From Anopheles merus (lineage: Eukaryota; Arthropoda; Insecta; Diptera; Culicidae), in contig NC_054084.1 of the NCBI RefSeq assembly GCF_017562075.2, positions 26,164,246 through 26,228,245 on the forward strand: a stretch of 64,000 nt of DNA, in the 5' to 3' direction. Shown here one piece after another: positions 11,615 through 22,900 of the stretch. Position numbers and translations under genes: made by a program. Position 1 is the stretch's first letter. The number at the start of each line of letters is the position of its first letter. A model generated the notes under the pieces. It made no database searches. It was not told the DNA's origin and worked only from the letters and a program-made list of their open reading frames with translations.

Positions 11615-11805
11615 GTGGGAAGTCAGCAGGGCAGGCCTGTCCCCTGCATTTCAATGCGCTGTTTCGACTTTATTGATTTCATGCTATGGGAACTGGAATA
11701 AGCACGGGACAAAACGCACTTTAATTTACTGCCGCTGTAAAAAAACAAATCCCCCAACCGAAGGCGATACAATTTTTAAACACTTTCCACCTAAGGAAAT
11801 AGGAG
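11615..11805 (+). CDS. Candidate 191-nt internal exon
   Basis: The acceptor CCCTTTTGATCGATTTTAG (AG at 11613-11614) has a long pyrimidine tract. The donor is GGAG/GTGAGC, with GT at 11806-11807. Between them exactly one frame is open for 63 codons (phase 2 in, phase 1 out), and the next most open frame stops about halfway. The predicted segment has a CYGNWNKHGTKR stretch, then CRCKK and a FKHFPPKE motif. This is faintly like the start of a THAP-type zinc finger (Cys pair, then F-x-x-F-P). The Cys pair spacing is wrong for THAP, so I do not assign it. No flanking exons are identified, and an intact ORF lies just downstream on the other strand. Confidence 0.2.
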
Positions 11806-11824
11806 GTGAGCGCGGGTGTTTACT

Positions 11825-12091
11825 TTATGCGTTTTTTTTTCGTTCCAAACGTTGGTGATTTATTACGAACACACGACTGATTTTACGATGGCCAACACTT
11901 TCTCGGTGGGTGGGCTGGTACACTGGTAGGTCAGAAACAAACTCAAATACACGCACATATACCACCGAAGATGCACTTTGCTGCAGTGTTAACACAATCT
12001 GGTCACGGAAAGATAAATGCACTTGGAAATTTACACATTCAATCGTTTTCATTCCATTGTAATGCTGTGACAGAAATCGTTGGGAGCACAT
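11825..12091 (-). CDS. Candidate intronless ORF, 88 residues
   Basis: The ATG at 12091 has A at -3 and opens 88 codons ending at TAA. The composition is well mixed, with no homopolymer-driven runs. The middle alternates hydrophobic and polar residues (SASSVVYVRVFEFVSDLP), as in beta strands, and the end is basic (RLERKKNA). There is no signal peptide, and no family is recognised. Codon third positions are not clearly GC-enriched, which argues against a conserved gene in a GC3-rich insect genome. No TATA or poly(A) signal is placed convincingly. Confidence 0.15.
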   Translation of the reverse strand: MCSQRFLSQHYNGMKTIECVNFQVHLSFRDQIVLTLQQSASSVVYVRVFEFVSDLPVYQPTHRESVGHRKISRVFVINHQRLERKKNA

Positions 12092-12309
12092 ATTTCAACA
12101 CAGCTTCATCGCACGACACGGATGGAAAATGGTAACCTTAAAGCGTATTCTCTTTTGCCCTATACAACCAGACACAAGGAATGTGGCTTAGCTACCATAT
12201 GCACACACGACAAACAATCACATTTCATCCCATAAAGGGAATTATCGTTGCAATCGATCGTAGCACTGGTCGTAGTAGTAGAAATTTAAAAATTCACTCC
12301 ACCAAAAGC

Positions 12310-12342
12310 ATGACGCTCTTTGCACTACGATACACTTTTACG
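12310..12342 (+). other. ATG-led 33-nt segment ending in a GTGAGT donor
   Basis: MTLFALRYTFT is followed directly by ACG/GTGAGT, a perfect intron-side donor at 12343. It could be a first coding exon, but no promoter or downstream acceptor is assigned. Confidence 0.1.
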
Positions 12343-12505
12343 GTGAGTTATGGCAATAGTTACCTTGTAGTCCTGTGGAGAATTTATAGGAATTCGGATT
12401 CACAGAAATAGTTTAAAATGTAACCCTTGCTCGAACTGCACCCGATCCTGACCACTCCAATCAAGGAAGCAATGTCGCAGGTCCACTAGACACTTCAATA
12501 CACAA

Positions 12506-12521
12506 ACACACACACACACAC
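12506..12521 (+). repeat. (AC)8 repeat
   Basis: Short perfect dinucleotide run. Confidence 0.9.
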
Positions 12522-12813
12522 TCAGGGGTACATCCAACCACGCACACGAACGGTAGTACGGCAACCTGCTCCAGCTGATGGTGCTGCGGCGGCTTGCACA
12601 CGTACGCTTGCTTACCGTGCCAGGCTCGCTCGACGGTTCCGATAGGACTGGCCGGCGTTGCTGGTCGCGCCACGAAACCTTTGCACAGCGCACAGCTGCT
12701 CGCGAGATGAACCGAGATGCGATGCTCCGCCGGAGACGAGAACCAGGACAACGACAACGACGATGCAGCCAGGCGCGCGCAAAATAAAAGGTACCCAACC
12801 AGCTCCAGAGAAG

Positions 12814-12851
12814 ATGAGCCAGAACTCACGCGGATGGTTTAACTCTCTCTG
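12814..12851 (+). other. ATG-led 38-nt segment ending in a GTGAGC donor
   Basis: The ATG at 12814 opens MSQNSRGWFNSL, and the segment ends at CTCTCTG/GTGAGC (GT at 12852). An AT-rich AAAATAAAAG lies about 30 bases upstream. Possible first exon; no downstream partner is known. Confidence 0.1.
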
Positions 12852-12859
12852 GTGAGCGT

Positions 12860-14590
12860 GAGTGACGTTTGCTGCGTTCATCCGAGTGCCAGTGGAGCTC
12901 ACAGCTGTGAGATTGTGGCGCTTTTTCCTCGACCATTTTCCACGCAACAAATGTATCGCGAGCGGTATCCATTCCACGAACATCCGATCCGGCTCGAAGG
13001 GCCAACAATTCCGACGCAGAGCCACAATTGTGTGGAGTGTTGGTTTTTTTTTCTGTGTGTGTGTCTGTGTGTTTGCTATCCATTGTATCTACTTCCCGGT
13101 TGCTTCGTAGTATTTCGCTGCTCGCCTACCTCACGCGGATGCCGTGGGAAATGATGAAAATTGATGAGATCTTTGCGTTTGGCAGCGTGGCGCTCGTGCG
13201 CTTCCGGGGGGTTTTGTTAGGCAGTAAGTGTATCGGTTGCCGATCGGGGAGGCCTGCTTTTTCGGTGTAAATGGAGGTAGCAATAATGCTAACAGCATGC
13301 TATCGTTGAGGTTGTTCGGGTGTCCAGTGGCTGTAATGCAATAGGCTTGCTGGATTGGGGCGGGCGATTCGATAAACGGTTCACAGGGTGTTCGCACACG
13401 CAGATAATGGGGAGACATGGACGAAGCAACCATCAACAACTGAAAGCAACTAGCAAATCTTAAAGCTATCTCCATGAATATTGAAATGACCTTTCCGATC
13501 ATCGTTCAAATCAATATTTGGACTGCCTCATCTACCGTACTTACACCCGGGCTTATCTGTTTAATGATTAATACGTGTCGCAGTAAAAATTGATCTTCAA
13601 AATTTCGCTGAATGCGATAAGTGTGTGAATGTCGCTCAGCCCACACCCCTTGCCCATTTTTTTGCGAACGCCAGCCAGCGACGTCCTTAAAAGCAAAATC
13701 GTGTTGAAGTTTTGTGTGTTAAATTTTACCATTTCTCCGCCCGCCAGCGGACGTTCATTATTTATTTTCTCTCCTGTCCATACTTCGTTATTGGCATTCG
13801 ACACCGGTGGAGAAGAAAACGAAAATAGCGACAACAACACAAAAAAACACGCACACCCCGGAACAGTATCAAACTTGCAGTACCAATTTGTTCACCGATA
13901 CACCTTGACATGGCGCACTTGTTCCGGCCCACGGGTACAGTCTGGGGGAGCATTTTTTTGTTGCTGCTGCTGCGCCTTTTGCTTTCAATTTTCCCACGTT
14001 CACCTGTCACTACGGGAAGCGTAGTGGTGGTCACACGAGCAAAACAGAATCACATCACGCAAGAAGGAGCGCATCGCGCCGAGGCCCTTCTGCTCGTGCG
14101 GAGGATACTTCAATTAACACGCCACAACGTTTGATACCACTTCAGCACAAATCCATCTGACAAGCGGTATATTGTGACACATGCGCCCGCTGCCCTAAAG
14201 CTGCCCCAATCCCCACTGTGCTTCTCTGTCGAGGGGGATCTGCTGACTCAAATCCATCCAGATTGGGCTCGCACGTGTAGTTAAATTCTGACCGACCGGT
14301 TCGTTAATTTTTACGTACATTGTTCCAGGACACTGGTCGGGACAGTGGCTGGGACGGTTTGGAACGGTGGGCTCTTATGCTTGTGCCCACTGCTGCGAGC
14401 CCGGGTGAAGTCATCGGACGCGTTACGTGAGGGAATGTGTTTATTTGGTAGACGCCTGCTCAGTTTTTTTTTTTTTTAAGTTTTATTTCGTCTGTGTGCT
14501 ATTCTTTCGCTATACATTTGCTTTTTTCGGTTCGATGGTCATTCCGATTTCCGAATTCGATGGAGTTTTTTATCGCTTTTATTCGCTGGT
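12860..14590. other. Non-coding segment with several overlapping chance ORFs
   Basis: Frames up to 137 codons lie on both strands, partly driven by TG and T runs at 13048-13072 and 13960-13975. T14 lies at 14464-14477. No start, splice or domain support was found. Confidence 0.4.
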
Positions 14591-15640
14591 TCACAATGTG
14601 GATTTGAATATTTGATTTTGGAAGTTTTTTGTTGTTGTTGCTGCCGCTAGTAGATAGGTGTTTGCGTATGTGAAAGCGGGCAGAAGTAATTTATCGGACA
14701 TTATCCGCTTTAAACGAGTTATTTATTTTATGGCATAGTTTTACCGAGTTATGCGGTGCTTTAAATGACGAATAAAGATGTGAATATTTAGTTATTTTAT
14801 AGCTTTTTCAATCTTTTGTTTCATTTAAGGTATAATAGTTGATTTTTCTGTCAAATTCAAATATATTGGTCATATGTAAACTATTGTTCTACCAATAACA
14901 ATATTTGTGTTGGGCTTATTAGTAAAACATTTACACGAAATGGTTATTTGGCCAATGAAATCGACACAACATGACGTTACGAATAATACTCAATGCAAAT
15001 TACGTTCTTTTTTGTATAAGAATATCCAATGCTGATCAAACCAGTCAGTTAAAGCTGATTGAAATTCAAGAAAACAGATAAGAGCATATTCGCGTTTTAT
15101 TAAGAGACAAATATACGCAATAAAAATTTGTAATAAAAATCAAACATTCACGGCTAAGGTTTCATTCACCTGCCTTGCTTGTTATTCATGTGATCTAGTT
15201 GTTTTAAGTACAAATATACTATCTACGAGTACATTTTAACAGTATATTTTTATGGTCGAATAGTTTTTTAATGACCCTAGCCCATGTGTAAGGCAATTGG
15301 CTATTAAAATTTCTCTGCAGACCTAACGAGAGATTTGCAGCTAAACTAGTTAGAAGAAGATAAATGTCGTTAGTATAACGCTTCATTTTCCTGTCCTAGT
15401 TTGGGGTTACAGGGTAAGCTTTCTTCTCTTCAATAGTTGTAAGAATATCTTCTTAAACATACCATCTCGTAATTGAGTAATGAACAACCACAACAACTCA
15501 ACTTTACAAAACAATATAAGCTAAAGAGTATTTTTAAAGAGACCACAACCATTGCAAGTGCAGAATAAAGAAAACCTCATTACAATACAATTAATCAAAG
15601 ATTGCTTATTCCGACACTAATACACCGGAATGAATTATGC
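14591..15640. other. Long AT-rich block
   Basis: About 1 kb of AT-rich sequence, stop-dense in all frames. It contains one ATGCAAAT (14993-15000). No gene, repeat family or terminal inverted repeat was recognised. Confidence 0.6.
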
Positions 15641-16426
15641 AAAGATGTCTCAAAGTATCACAGACACACATTTTATCACAAACGCTTCAGATCAGAACCG
15701 CGTGCTTCATTCATCATCGTTCCGATCCCGTCGTAACAGCATCCATACTCCATAGACTTTTTCTTCCAAACGATGATGTATCACTTTTGGGCAGGGAATA
15801 CCATTGTTTTAGCATTAGAGATACATAAGCGAGGCATAATGTCCTACCAGGGGCCCCCTCTCACCCATCTTACAGTCCGTCCAGCCCAGGGCCAGCTCTG
15901 ATACGGATATTGTATTTTTCTGCCGTTTAAATATAATTTTCCTGCGTCATCCAGCCCGTGACCGCTCTAAGCGTGGGAGATCGTTTCACCAGCGAAACGA
16001 TTAAGGAAATGGAAAATGCGAAAAAAGCAACAAAAAAATATCGAAACCATTTGCACCAACGCAAAAAAAAAAACATACACCTAAAACATGTCAGAAACAT
16101 ATTATTATGATTTCATCTGCCACGGTCATGGCCTCTGTAAAATGCGCGAACGGGAAAAAATGACTACGACCGGCAGGAACGCTAATTTAAATCTGCCACC
16201 TAATCCATCCCGCATCCATCGCGTCCCCCGGGCAGTGTTAATCGGGCTAATCTCCTGTCCCGTGTAATCGCTCTCGCGTTCTCCTTCGTCTTACATGCTG
16301 CTGTGGAAGTGGCGGAAAAAATGAACACATTCGCGCTAATTTGTTTACACATTCGCGGTGTCGCGGTGTCACGTTCACGGTTTTGAATGGATGTGTCACA
16401 CATGGTTCGAAAAAGGTGGGACTATT
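15641..16426. other. Non-coding segment, nothing recognised
   Basis: Balanced composition. The GC palindrome-like AGGGGCCCCCT lies at about 15848-15858. Confidence 0.5.
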
Positions 16427-16441
16427 CCCCCCCCCCCCCCC
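16427..16441 (+). repeat. C15 homopolymer
   Basis: Fifteen consecutive C. The length may be unreliable because of sequencing error. Confidence 0.9.
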
Positions 16442-16789
16442 TGCAGCAAATCCTTACGGTAGCTGTTTCGTCTCGTTCGAGAAGTAAAATACGCGATTAA
16501 GTAAGAGGATAAAGAAAAATCAGAAATATTCTACACGTATAACGTGCTGGGTGTAATTCATCTGAAGGAAGAAAAAAAAACGTTCCACATTAGTGTAGTT
16601 CCTATTGCCTGCTTGTGCCAACTAACACCCATCAGAACACTCAAATCGTCATGTCGAGTGTACGCTCGGTGCTGTTTTAGGTAACGAACCACATCACATC
16701 TAGAGGCAGAGGAAGGATAAAATTTATTTCGCATGCTCCTACACGGTAGCGCCCCGTCGCTGCAATTAAACCGACGCGATCTCAGCGAT

Positions 16790-16799
16790 TGATTAATGG
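16790..16799 (+). promoter_or_regulatory. Exd/Hox-type composite site TGATTAATGG
   Basis: This exact 10-mer matches the composite Extradenticle/Pbx-Hox motif class (TGATNNATNN). The octamer ATTTGCAT (16990-16997) and several TTGATTGAATT words (17068, 17991) lie within about 1.2 kb. Single short sites are weak evidence for function. Confidence 0.3.
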
Positions 16800-16989
16800 C
16801 CGAAAATAAGTAAAGCAAGGCGGCAAAGCGCAGTATATCATGCTGGAGCGCTGCAGTAGGGTGCACAGACGCAGACACCGCGGTGTACGGACGGGTGCAT
16901 GCAACGGGCCCGAGCATAATGATGAGCAGACCCCGGAGGGCTCATTTACGTTCGCCGCGACGTAATCTGTCGCCTGGACGGATGAATTC

Positions 16990-16997
16990 ATTTGCAT
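16990..16997 (+). promoter_or_regulatory. POU octamer ATTTGCAT (one of at least 11)
   Basis: Representative copy. Others are at 14993, 17718 (both reversed), 23512, 28662, 38583, 52114, 53213, 54240, 57713 and 61299. An 8-mer should occur two or three times in 64 kb counting both strands. Confidence 0.4.
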
Positions 16998-16999
16998 CC

Positions 17000-17477
17000 T
17001 GGGTCGAAAAGCTGGCCAAATATCCGGTGTCTCGGGTTGGGTTTGTGTGAGTTAGAGTTTGTGATTATGTTGATTGAATTCTCATTGACTGGGCGGCTTG
17101 GCAATGTGCCACGGGAGAACGGGTACAAAAACACGGTAGAACAAACGAAAACAGAGCCCGAACTGCATCGCAAATCAGTGCAATTACATCTAGGCGAGAC
17201 GGTCGGTGTTTGCTTCTTTCTTTATTTTTCTTATCCACTCCCATTGGGATGCCGATTGATTGAGTTTAATTGAACTAGTTCATTAAATGGAAATTGATTT
17301 AAAGATTGTGTACTTAATCTTTTGCGCGACGTCCGAACGGCTCCCGTGGAGCGTACGAGGCGAATACGAAACAGCGTAGCAGCGTCTGTTTTTTCGTTGT
17401 TGCTTTGCTCCTGTTTTAACTACTCCAGTCCCTGGTCGATCGGTATGTTGATTTGCTTTATTGCCTCTTAAACTCAC
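17000..17477. other. Non-coding segment, ATTGA-rich
   Basis: Holds several ATTGATTGA and TTAATTGAAC words at 17060-17310, typical of regulatory DNA. No gene is supported. Confidence 0.4.
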
Positions 17478-17734
17478 CTCGCGTCCACCATGTGTGGTTG
17501 CAGCTCATTGCAGAAGATCTGCAAACTCCGATAGTATCTTGTTTTCCTTGTTTGGACGGAAACATACTGGTTGGCGGGTGATGGCGGTGCAATAAATGGG
17601 GCGACAGGACTCGTGGTGGTATTAAGACATGTTGCTGGTGAGTTTTGCACTTTCGGTGCGACGTGTTGACAGCGTTGGGGGTAATGGGGGAGTGGGGCAC
17701 GAGAAAAGCGTACAAACATGCAAATCGTATACAT
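17478..17734 (-). CDS. Candidate minus-strand exon ending in a GAG/GTGAGT donor
   Basis: On the minus strand an ATG at 17734 opens 85 codons. They run into GACGCGAG/GTGAGT, a near-ideal donor with its GT at 17477-17476. The product would be Pro/Thr/Ser-rich (SPVAPFIAPPSPANQY) with a more structured end, RYYRSLQIFCNELQPHMVDA. All three minus frames and one plus frame are also open here, so frame preference is weak. No family is recognised, and no downstream acceptor is assigned. Confidence 0.15.
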
Positions 17735-19145
17735 TAACCGATGGGCTAAATTGTACGCTTCGTTCCTTTTTCATCCTGGCGGAAAACGGGAGAGAGAGAG
17801 ATCCAGGAGCGAAAGGTGTCCAGGAAATAGGGTGGCAGTTGATTAAGAGCTCCAGGCTGCGGATTGGACGAGTTTGGTGTAATTTAATTAATTGAGTCGG
17901 TGAAAGATTGGGACGTGTGATTTTCACGACAATTTATACGTTTCACTGAGTGTGGTACGTTTCGCTCCGGTTTACACTTTTTTATATTATTGATTGAATT
18001 CAACCTGAAATTAAAGCTGTCCAAACAACTTCGAATTATTTTGTACGATATATACAGTCAAAGTAAATCTTTCGAAGGACAACTCAAGAAATTTAGGTGG
18101 TTTATTTCTAATTCACAGATAACAATAAAGACAAATACCTCGATTACTGTACAGTTTTGCATACTTCTGGCCACGATGCAAAACAACATAGTTATATTTT
18201 CCAATATTTTCCAACCTACTCAATCGCGATTAGCTGGAGCGTGATATGAACCTGATAATCATAAACTCCTGTGAGGTTATTATTTACAGCAGGCCCTCTT
18301 TCCTTGCCTTTACTCAGTCGCTCGTAGTCTCGTATCCTCCCCTCAAATCAGGTCAAATGTCAAACACCCTCAACACACTGGCACTTGCCAAATTCCGTCC
18401 ACCAAATTCCCGTGAGTGGCTGCTACATCGCAGCACTACCACCTAAACTGCATTAACTATCCCCATGAATGACTTTTGATTACAGGTGGTTGATCCGTTG
18501 GCATCACACCTTTTCCCTCGCATTCACTATCACTACCGTCCCTCGGGTAAAAACCGGACGACCATAACTGACCGCCAAGCTGAAGAGTGAATTCAATTTT
18601 CTGCCCCATTTCCAGTGAGCGAATGGGAAACCTCCTTCTAAACGCTGCCTTACCGCTCGCACCCGCGCAGAATTAGAAGCATTGTAAGACGGTCGCTCGC
18701 TCCACCTTCAAAGTAATCACCAAGGGGAGTCAAACATGCCAGCGTGATGCACAGTTCACCGCACACCCGCACAGGCCAATTCGTCTCCCCTTTTCGCCCA
18801 CGGGGATTGGTATCGGTTGTAATATAAATCCTGTCACTTGATTGGATTATTCAAATTGGTTCGGATCGTGCTTTACCTCCACGCCAAACGGCGAACACAC
18901 ACACACACACACACACATACAAGGCGCTGACAATTATGTTTTTGCATAGTCAACATAAACATCGGCGCTGGGGTAGGCAGAGCTCCCGTCTGCTCCGTTA
19001 GTTAGCTTGTCTCATTTTCTCCCCCAATTACGCCAAACAGCAACAGCAGCAGCATCAGGCAGGACTTTCAACATGCTAATGCTGAGCGGACGAACGAACG
19101 GATGGTGTTGAAAATTATCGCAACATCGTGTTTCTCCTCCCGCAG
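17735..19145. other. Non-coding segment
   Basis: AT-leaning at 17930-18240, otherwise balanced. A GAG/GTAAAG minus donor lies near 18876. Nothing else is recognised apart from the CA repeat at 18895. Confidence 0.5.
18895..18917 (+). repeat. (AC)11 repeat
   Basis: Perfect 23-base dinucleotide run. Confidence 0.95.
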
Positions 19146-19185
19146 CGTTCGGCCAGACGTTGGGTGGGCGAAGACGGTGCCAAAG
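19146..19185 (+). CDS. Candidate 40-nt mini-exon
   Basis: The acceptor GTGTTTCTCCTCCCGCAG (AG at 19144-19145) has CTAAT about 70 bases upstream. The donor is CCAAAG/GTAAAT with GT at 19186. All three frames are open across the 40 bases (for example RSARRWVGEDGAK). The length is not a multiple of three, so if real it would shift frame or be paired. Both sites are good but not extreme. Confidence 0.15.
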
Positions 19186-21290
19186 GTAAATGCTTCCAAA
19201 CCAATACCGAAGCGTGCCCGTGTCTTTGAGTTAAATAATTCAATTAAAATTTAATCAATGCCACAAGGCCACTTTTGGTGTTCGATGAGCGATGGTTTCG
19301 TTTAGCTGGGCTGCTGCTGCTGCTGCTTGTATTGTGCCACTGTGCGGTAATTTGAAGTTGCTTCCTGGCAGTGGCGTGATTATTGTATGTTAACACAAAG
19401 AAGGAAAATGTTTAAACTCAGCTCATGAAGGTATTGAAAGATTGAAGGATGAATCCTGCTTATTTGATAATTAACTCAATCCTCCTGCTTTCAATCCTCC
19501 AGTGCTCGATGATCCTTTATTGTTTTTTTAAACAGTAGATGATCTAAGATAATGTAATGAGCAGTATATTATTATGAAGCATTGAAACTAACGCGTAATA
19601 AGGCTAAAAAGACCTTAATACTGAGATGCTGATTTAATGTAATGATACTAACCCTTTCTATTCAAATAAGGATCACCATGGTAGCATCATTCTAGAAACT
19701 AGATTCTTCGAAGTTGTTTGCTTAATAAGGTCACCAAAATAACCTTGTTTGTTTGTGCAATATCACATGTAGAAACCAAGGTTGTAGAAACCACATACAA
19801 CTAAAAACAAATGAATAATATCCTTCTAGCGCCAATGCTTACAATCCATCGTCGATACTTGTTCGATCGTGCTCAATTTAATGAGGGCAATTCGCTTCTC
19901 CGAGCATCTGAAAGATAAATAAACAGTAGCCCAAAATCACGACGCCCGTTGTCTAACGTATTAATTACTCCCTACTTACTGTTTACTTTCCATCGGGAAG
20001 TTTTCCTCGATTTTTCCCACTTCCCTGCACGAAACGTGTTTGATACTGATTCACACATACAAATACAAACACGCACACATGCACACACGTGCAAGAGCTT
20101 GTATGGCCAAAAAGTCAGCAAACATCCGGAAGTCTCATTTCCCAAGTGCTGAAACTTTGCCGTCTATACTACGCCGCCACATGAGAGAGGGAGAGAGATG
20201 AGAATCGTTCATTTCGGCGTTCATGCTCGTATCGAGACAACAAAACAACGCGCACCAACAGTTGATTCGATTACCGTGATAATAATGAGAATTGGTAACA
20301 TGAAACTTTGCCCAGCCTGCCCGCACACCTTTGGAGGAGAAAAAGGTTCCGACGAAAGAAAGGCTCACCCCGAAAGATGTACTAATCACACACATATACA
20401 CAGCATACGGGGTCGGTTAACCCCCGTTCGCATACATCATCACCACTGCCACTCGTCAGCTCGAGTCAGCTCATCATCAAGATTATGATGACGCTTCTGG
20501 GCGAGCTGTTGCTGAAAAGCTGTCCGTTGTAATGCGGTGTGTAATATCTCTGGAGGTATTTTAAAGCTTCTTCCTCGAGAGCTCGGGAGGAACTTTGGAA
20601 AGCAGGATCATACATCCCCACCTCCGTTAAGGTCGCGTGAGGTTGAACCCGAAACCCATGGAAGGATACACCCAAGCACCGACGGCCAACAAAAGAACGA
20701 CCGAAAGTTGGTGGCCCGTTACCATCCAAGAAGAGGAGAGATAATTTATAAAGAAAAGAAGAAAACAAAACCTTAACACACAACACAACAAACTCGTACC
20801 GCCGACGATGCCTTTCCTCCTCCATCATTCATCATGCGCCACCGTAAAGGGATGAATTTCACGGATTCATCAAAATGAAGCGGCGTCGGAAGTTGGAACG
20901 AGTTCAAACATTTTCTCGCTGCTGCTGTTGTTGCTGCTGCGGCACTGATGGCAAGATGGTTTCCACGCAGCAAATGCAAACGCGAACCGAAAGAACCCCC
21001 GAAAGAGTGCAAAATATGATGAAACTTTGGCCTGTTTGTGCTTTGTTTCTTTGCACAAATCGCACCGCGGCCTTGTGAATGATGATTTGCTAATGGTTCT
21101 TTTCATAGTTTTAAAGGTGTGTTTGCAAAAATGTTCAAGTGAACGATGTGCAAAAAAGTACAGTGTATTAGTTTGTGGCTCAATTCTATCAAAAAGGTGT
21201 GAAAGGTGTGGCAAAAGTGTAGCGGGGTGTGTCCAAATGTGCAGTTTCAATATCCTTCTCTGTTACGCGAAGCAGTGGGGTTGGGTATGA
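19186..21290. other. Non-coding; AT-rich 19390-19900
   Basis: The AT-rich block is followed by balanced sequence with open frames up to 126 codons on both strands (20200-21250), none with support. A CTG-type run lies near 19310-19325 and 20921-20940. Confidence 0.5.
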
Positions 21291-22237
21291 AATAATGGAT
21301 GCTCTATAATTCATCATCATATTCAAGTTTAAATTCCTTTTTCTGAGTTATTACTATTTTCATGTTTGTTTCTTTGAAACAGATCGTTTTGAAATCATGC
21401 AATGATGCATATGAAAAATTGATTCATCGGGTAATTTATATAAATTGTGCATTTGGACATATAAAATATCAGAGGACAAATATTCATATTGAACCGCCAT
21501 AGCTTGGAAATTTTGAAGAAGGAAGTACTTGATAAGAGTTTCAAATAAGAAATTTTGAATTTTTATACAACACCCTAGAAAACGTGTTCACTCATTTTCA
21601 TGAATTACTGAAATGAATAGTTTAAAGACTTATAAAGCATGAATTTAAATGCCTCATGTGTACAACTGAAACAAGAATAAAAATATTACAATTATTGCTT
21701 ATTGCTTATTACTTACACTTTCCACGAATCATGCCTTCCAGTTTTATTGCCCCTAGCAGCACACAAATCATACAATTATCCCTTCCGTTTGCTACATTCA
21801 CTGCCTAATTGACTGTTATCGTGGTTTAAAATTGAAACCCATTCCCAACACATCAGCACACACATTACGGCACACACAAATACACCAGCCAAAGCAACTC
21901 ACTCCCCATGGGCATGGCCCCAACACAAAGGATTTCAGCGTGCTGTTCTTCCCATCCCACCAAAATGGTGCACTTTTTGTTTGTTTACCTTCTCCCCCAA
22001 ATTGGACCACCTGAAGTGGAAGCAGCCGCACGAAACCGGCAGGTGCAGTTCGCGTGTGTGAGTTTTTCGCATTGGCGTGCCGTTTTGCTCCCCACCGTGT
22101 GTGCAGTTCAGTTCCGCTGTTTACGATAAGCATAATAACTTCATAAATCCCTGCTCAAAAACTTTACGTGCTCACAAATAACACGCTAACGATGGGACGG
22201 TAGCCGCAGCAGCGGATGAACATGCAGCCATCGATCG
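21291..22237. other. AT-rich block to about 21830, then balanced
   Basis: No gene supported. A 105-codon minus frame (22133 to 21816) lacks context. Confidence 0.5.
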
Positions 22238-22290
22238 TACCGTTCGTTCGGTTCCGTTCGGTACGTTCGGTCAATCGCGATCGATCGCGA
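22238..22290. promoter_or_regulatory. GTTCGG tandem cluster plus a 16-base perfect palindrome
   Basis: Four GTTCG units lie between 22242 and 22270. They are followed by TCGCGATCGATCGCGA (22275-22290), an exact palindrome made only of CGATCG-type words. This is dense in CpG and stands out from the surroundings. It resembles a cluster of binding sites for a dimeric factor, but I cannot name one. Confidence 0.5.
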
Positions 22291-22455
22291 CATAACTGTC
22301 GGAAGGAGAGGAGGGAACGAACGGAGAAAAGAAAAAAAAACTGTGTACCATGTCTGCGAATCACTTCTGCAAAGGAAGCCTGAAATTGGCCTCCGGGTGC
22401 GGCTGTCATGGCATGTCGTGGCCACTTTGCTGGACGTGGCAAATAGTGACCAATT

Positions 22456-22474
22456 ACTACTACGTACGTACGTA
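22456..22474 (+). repeat. Short (TACG)n tetranucleotide repeat
   Basis: About four TACG units. Next to it, at 22494-22510, is a hairpin with 7-base arms, AACCCCC/GGGGGTT. Confidence 0.8.
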
Positions 22475-22679
22475 CCCGCACGCACGTGCCTCTAACCCCC
22501 TGTGGGGGTTGCAACGTTTCTCAGCCACAAGACTGCAAGGGTGCCTCGAGAGACCACGGCACAAGATTTGCAGGCTATCAAACGAGTTCACGTACGACAT
22601 TTCGCGATAACAAACACGACACCAACGGATAAATGGTGAGCTTAAGAGCGTTCACCGTCTAACGGGAGCAGGCTGCTGA

Positions 22680-22900
22680 TGAATCGAGTCAGATTTAATA
22701 ACATTTCAATGGCTGGAAAATTGTTGCTAATTGTTTGAACGAATCAAAAGACGTCAGATAGGAAAAGGATATTATTGGATAAATTTTAAAAATGAAACAA
22801 ATGTTTTTGTTATATCTTTCCCTGTCATGTCCCATCTTAGTGCATGCAGTAACATTGACAAATTTTAGCAATCTTTTAAAAATAGCTAGAAGCACGCTAT
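22680..22900. other. AT-rich block
   Basis: Nothing recognised. Confidence 0.5.
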
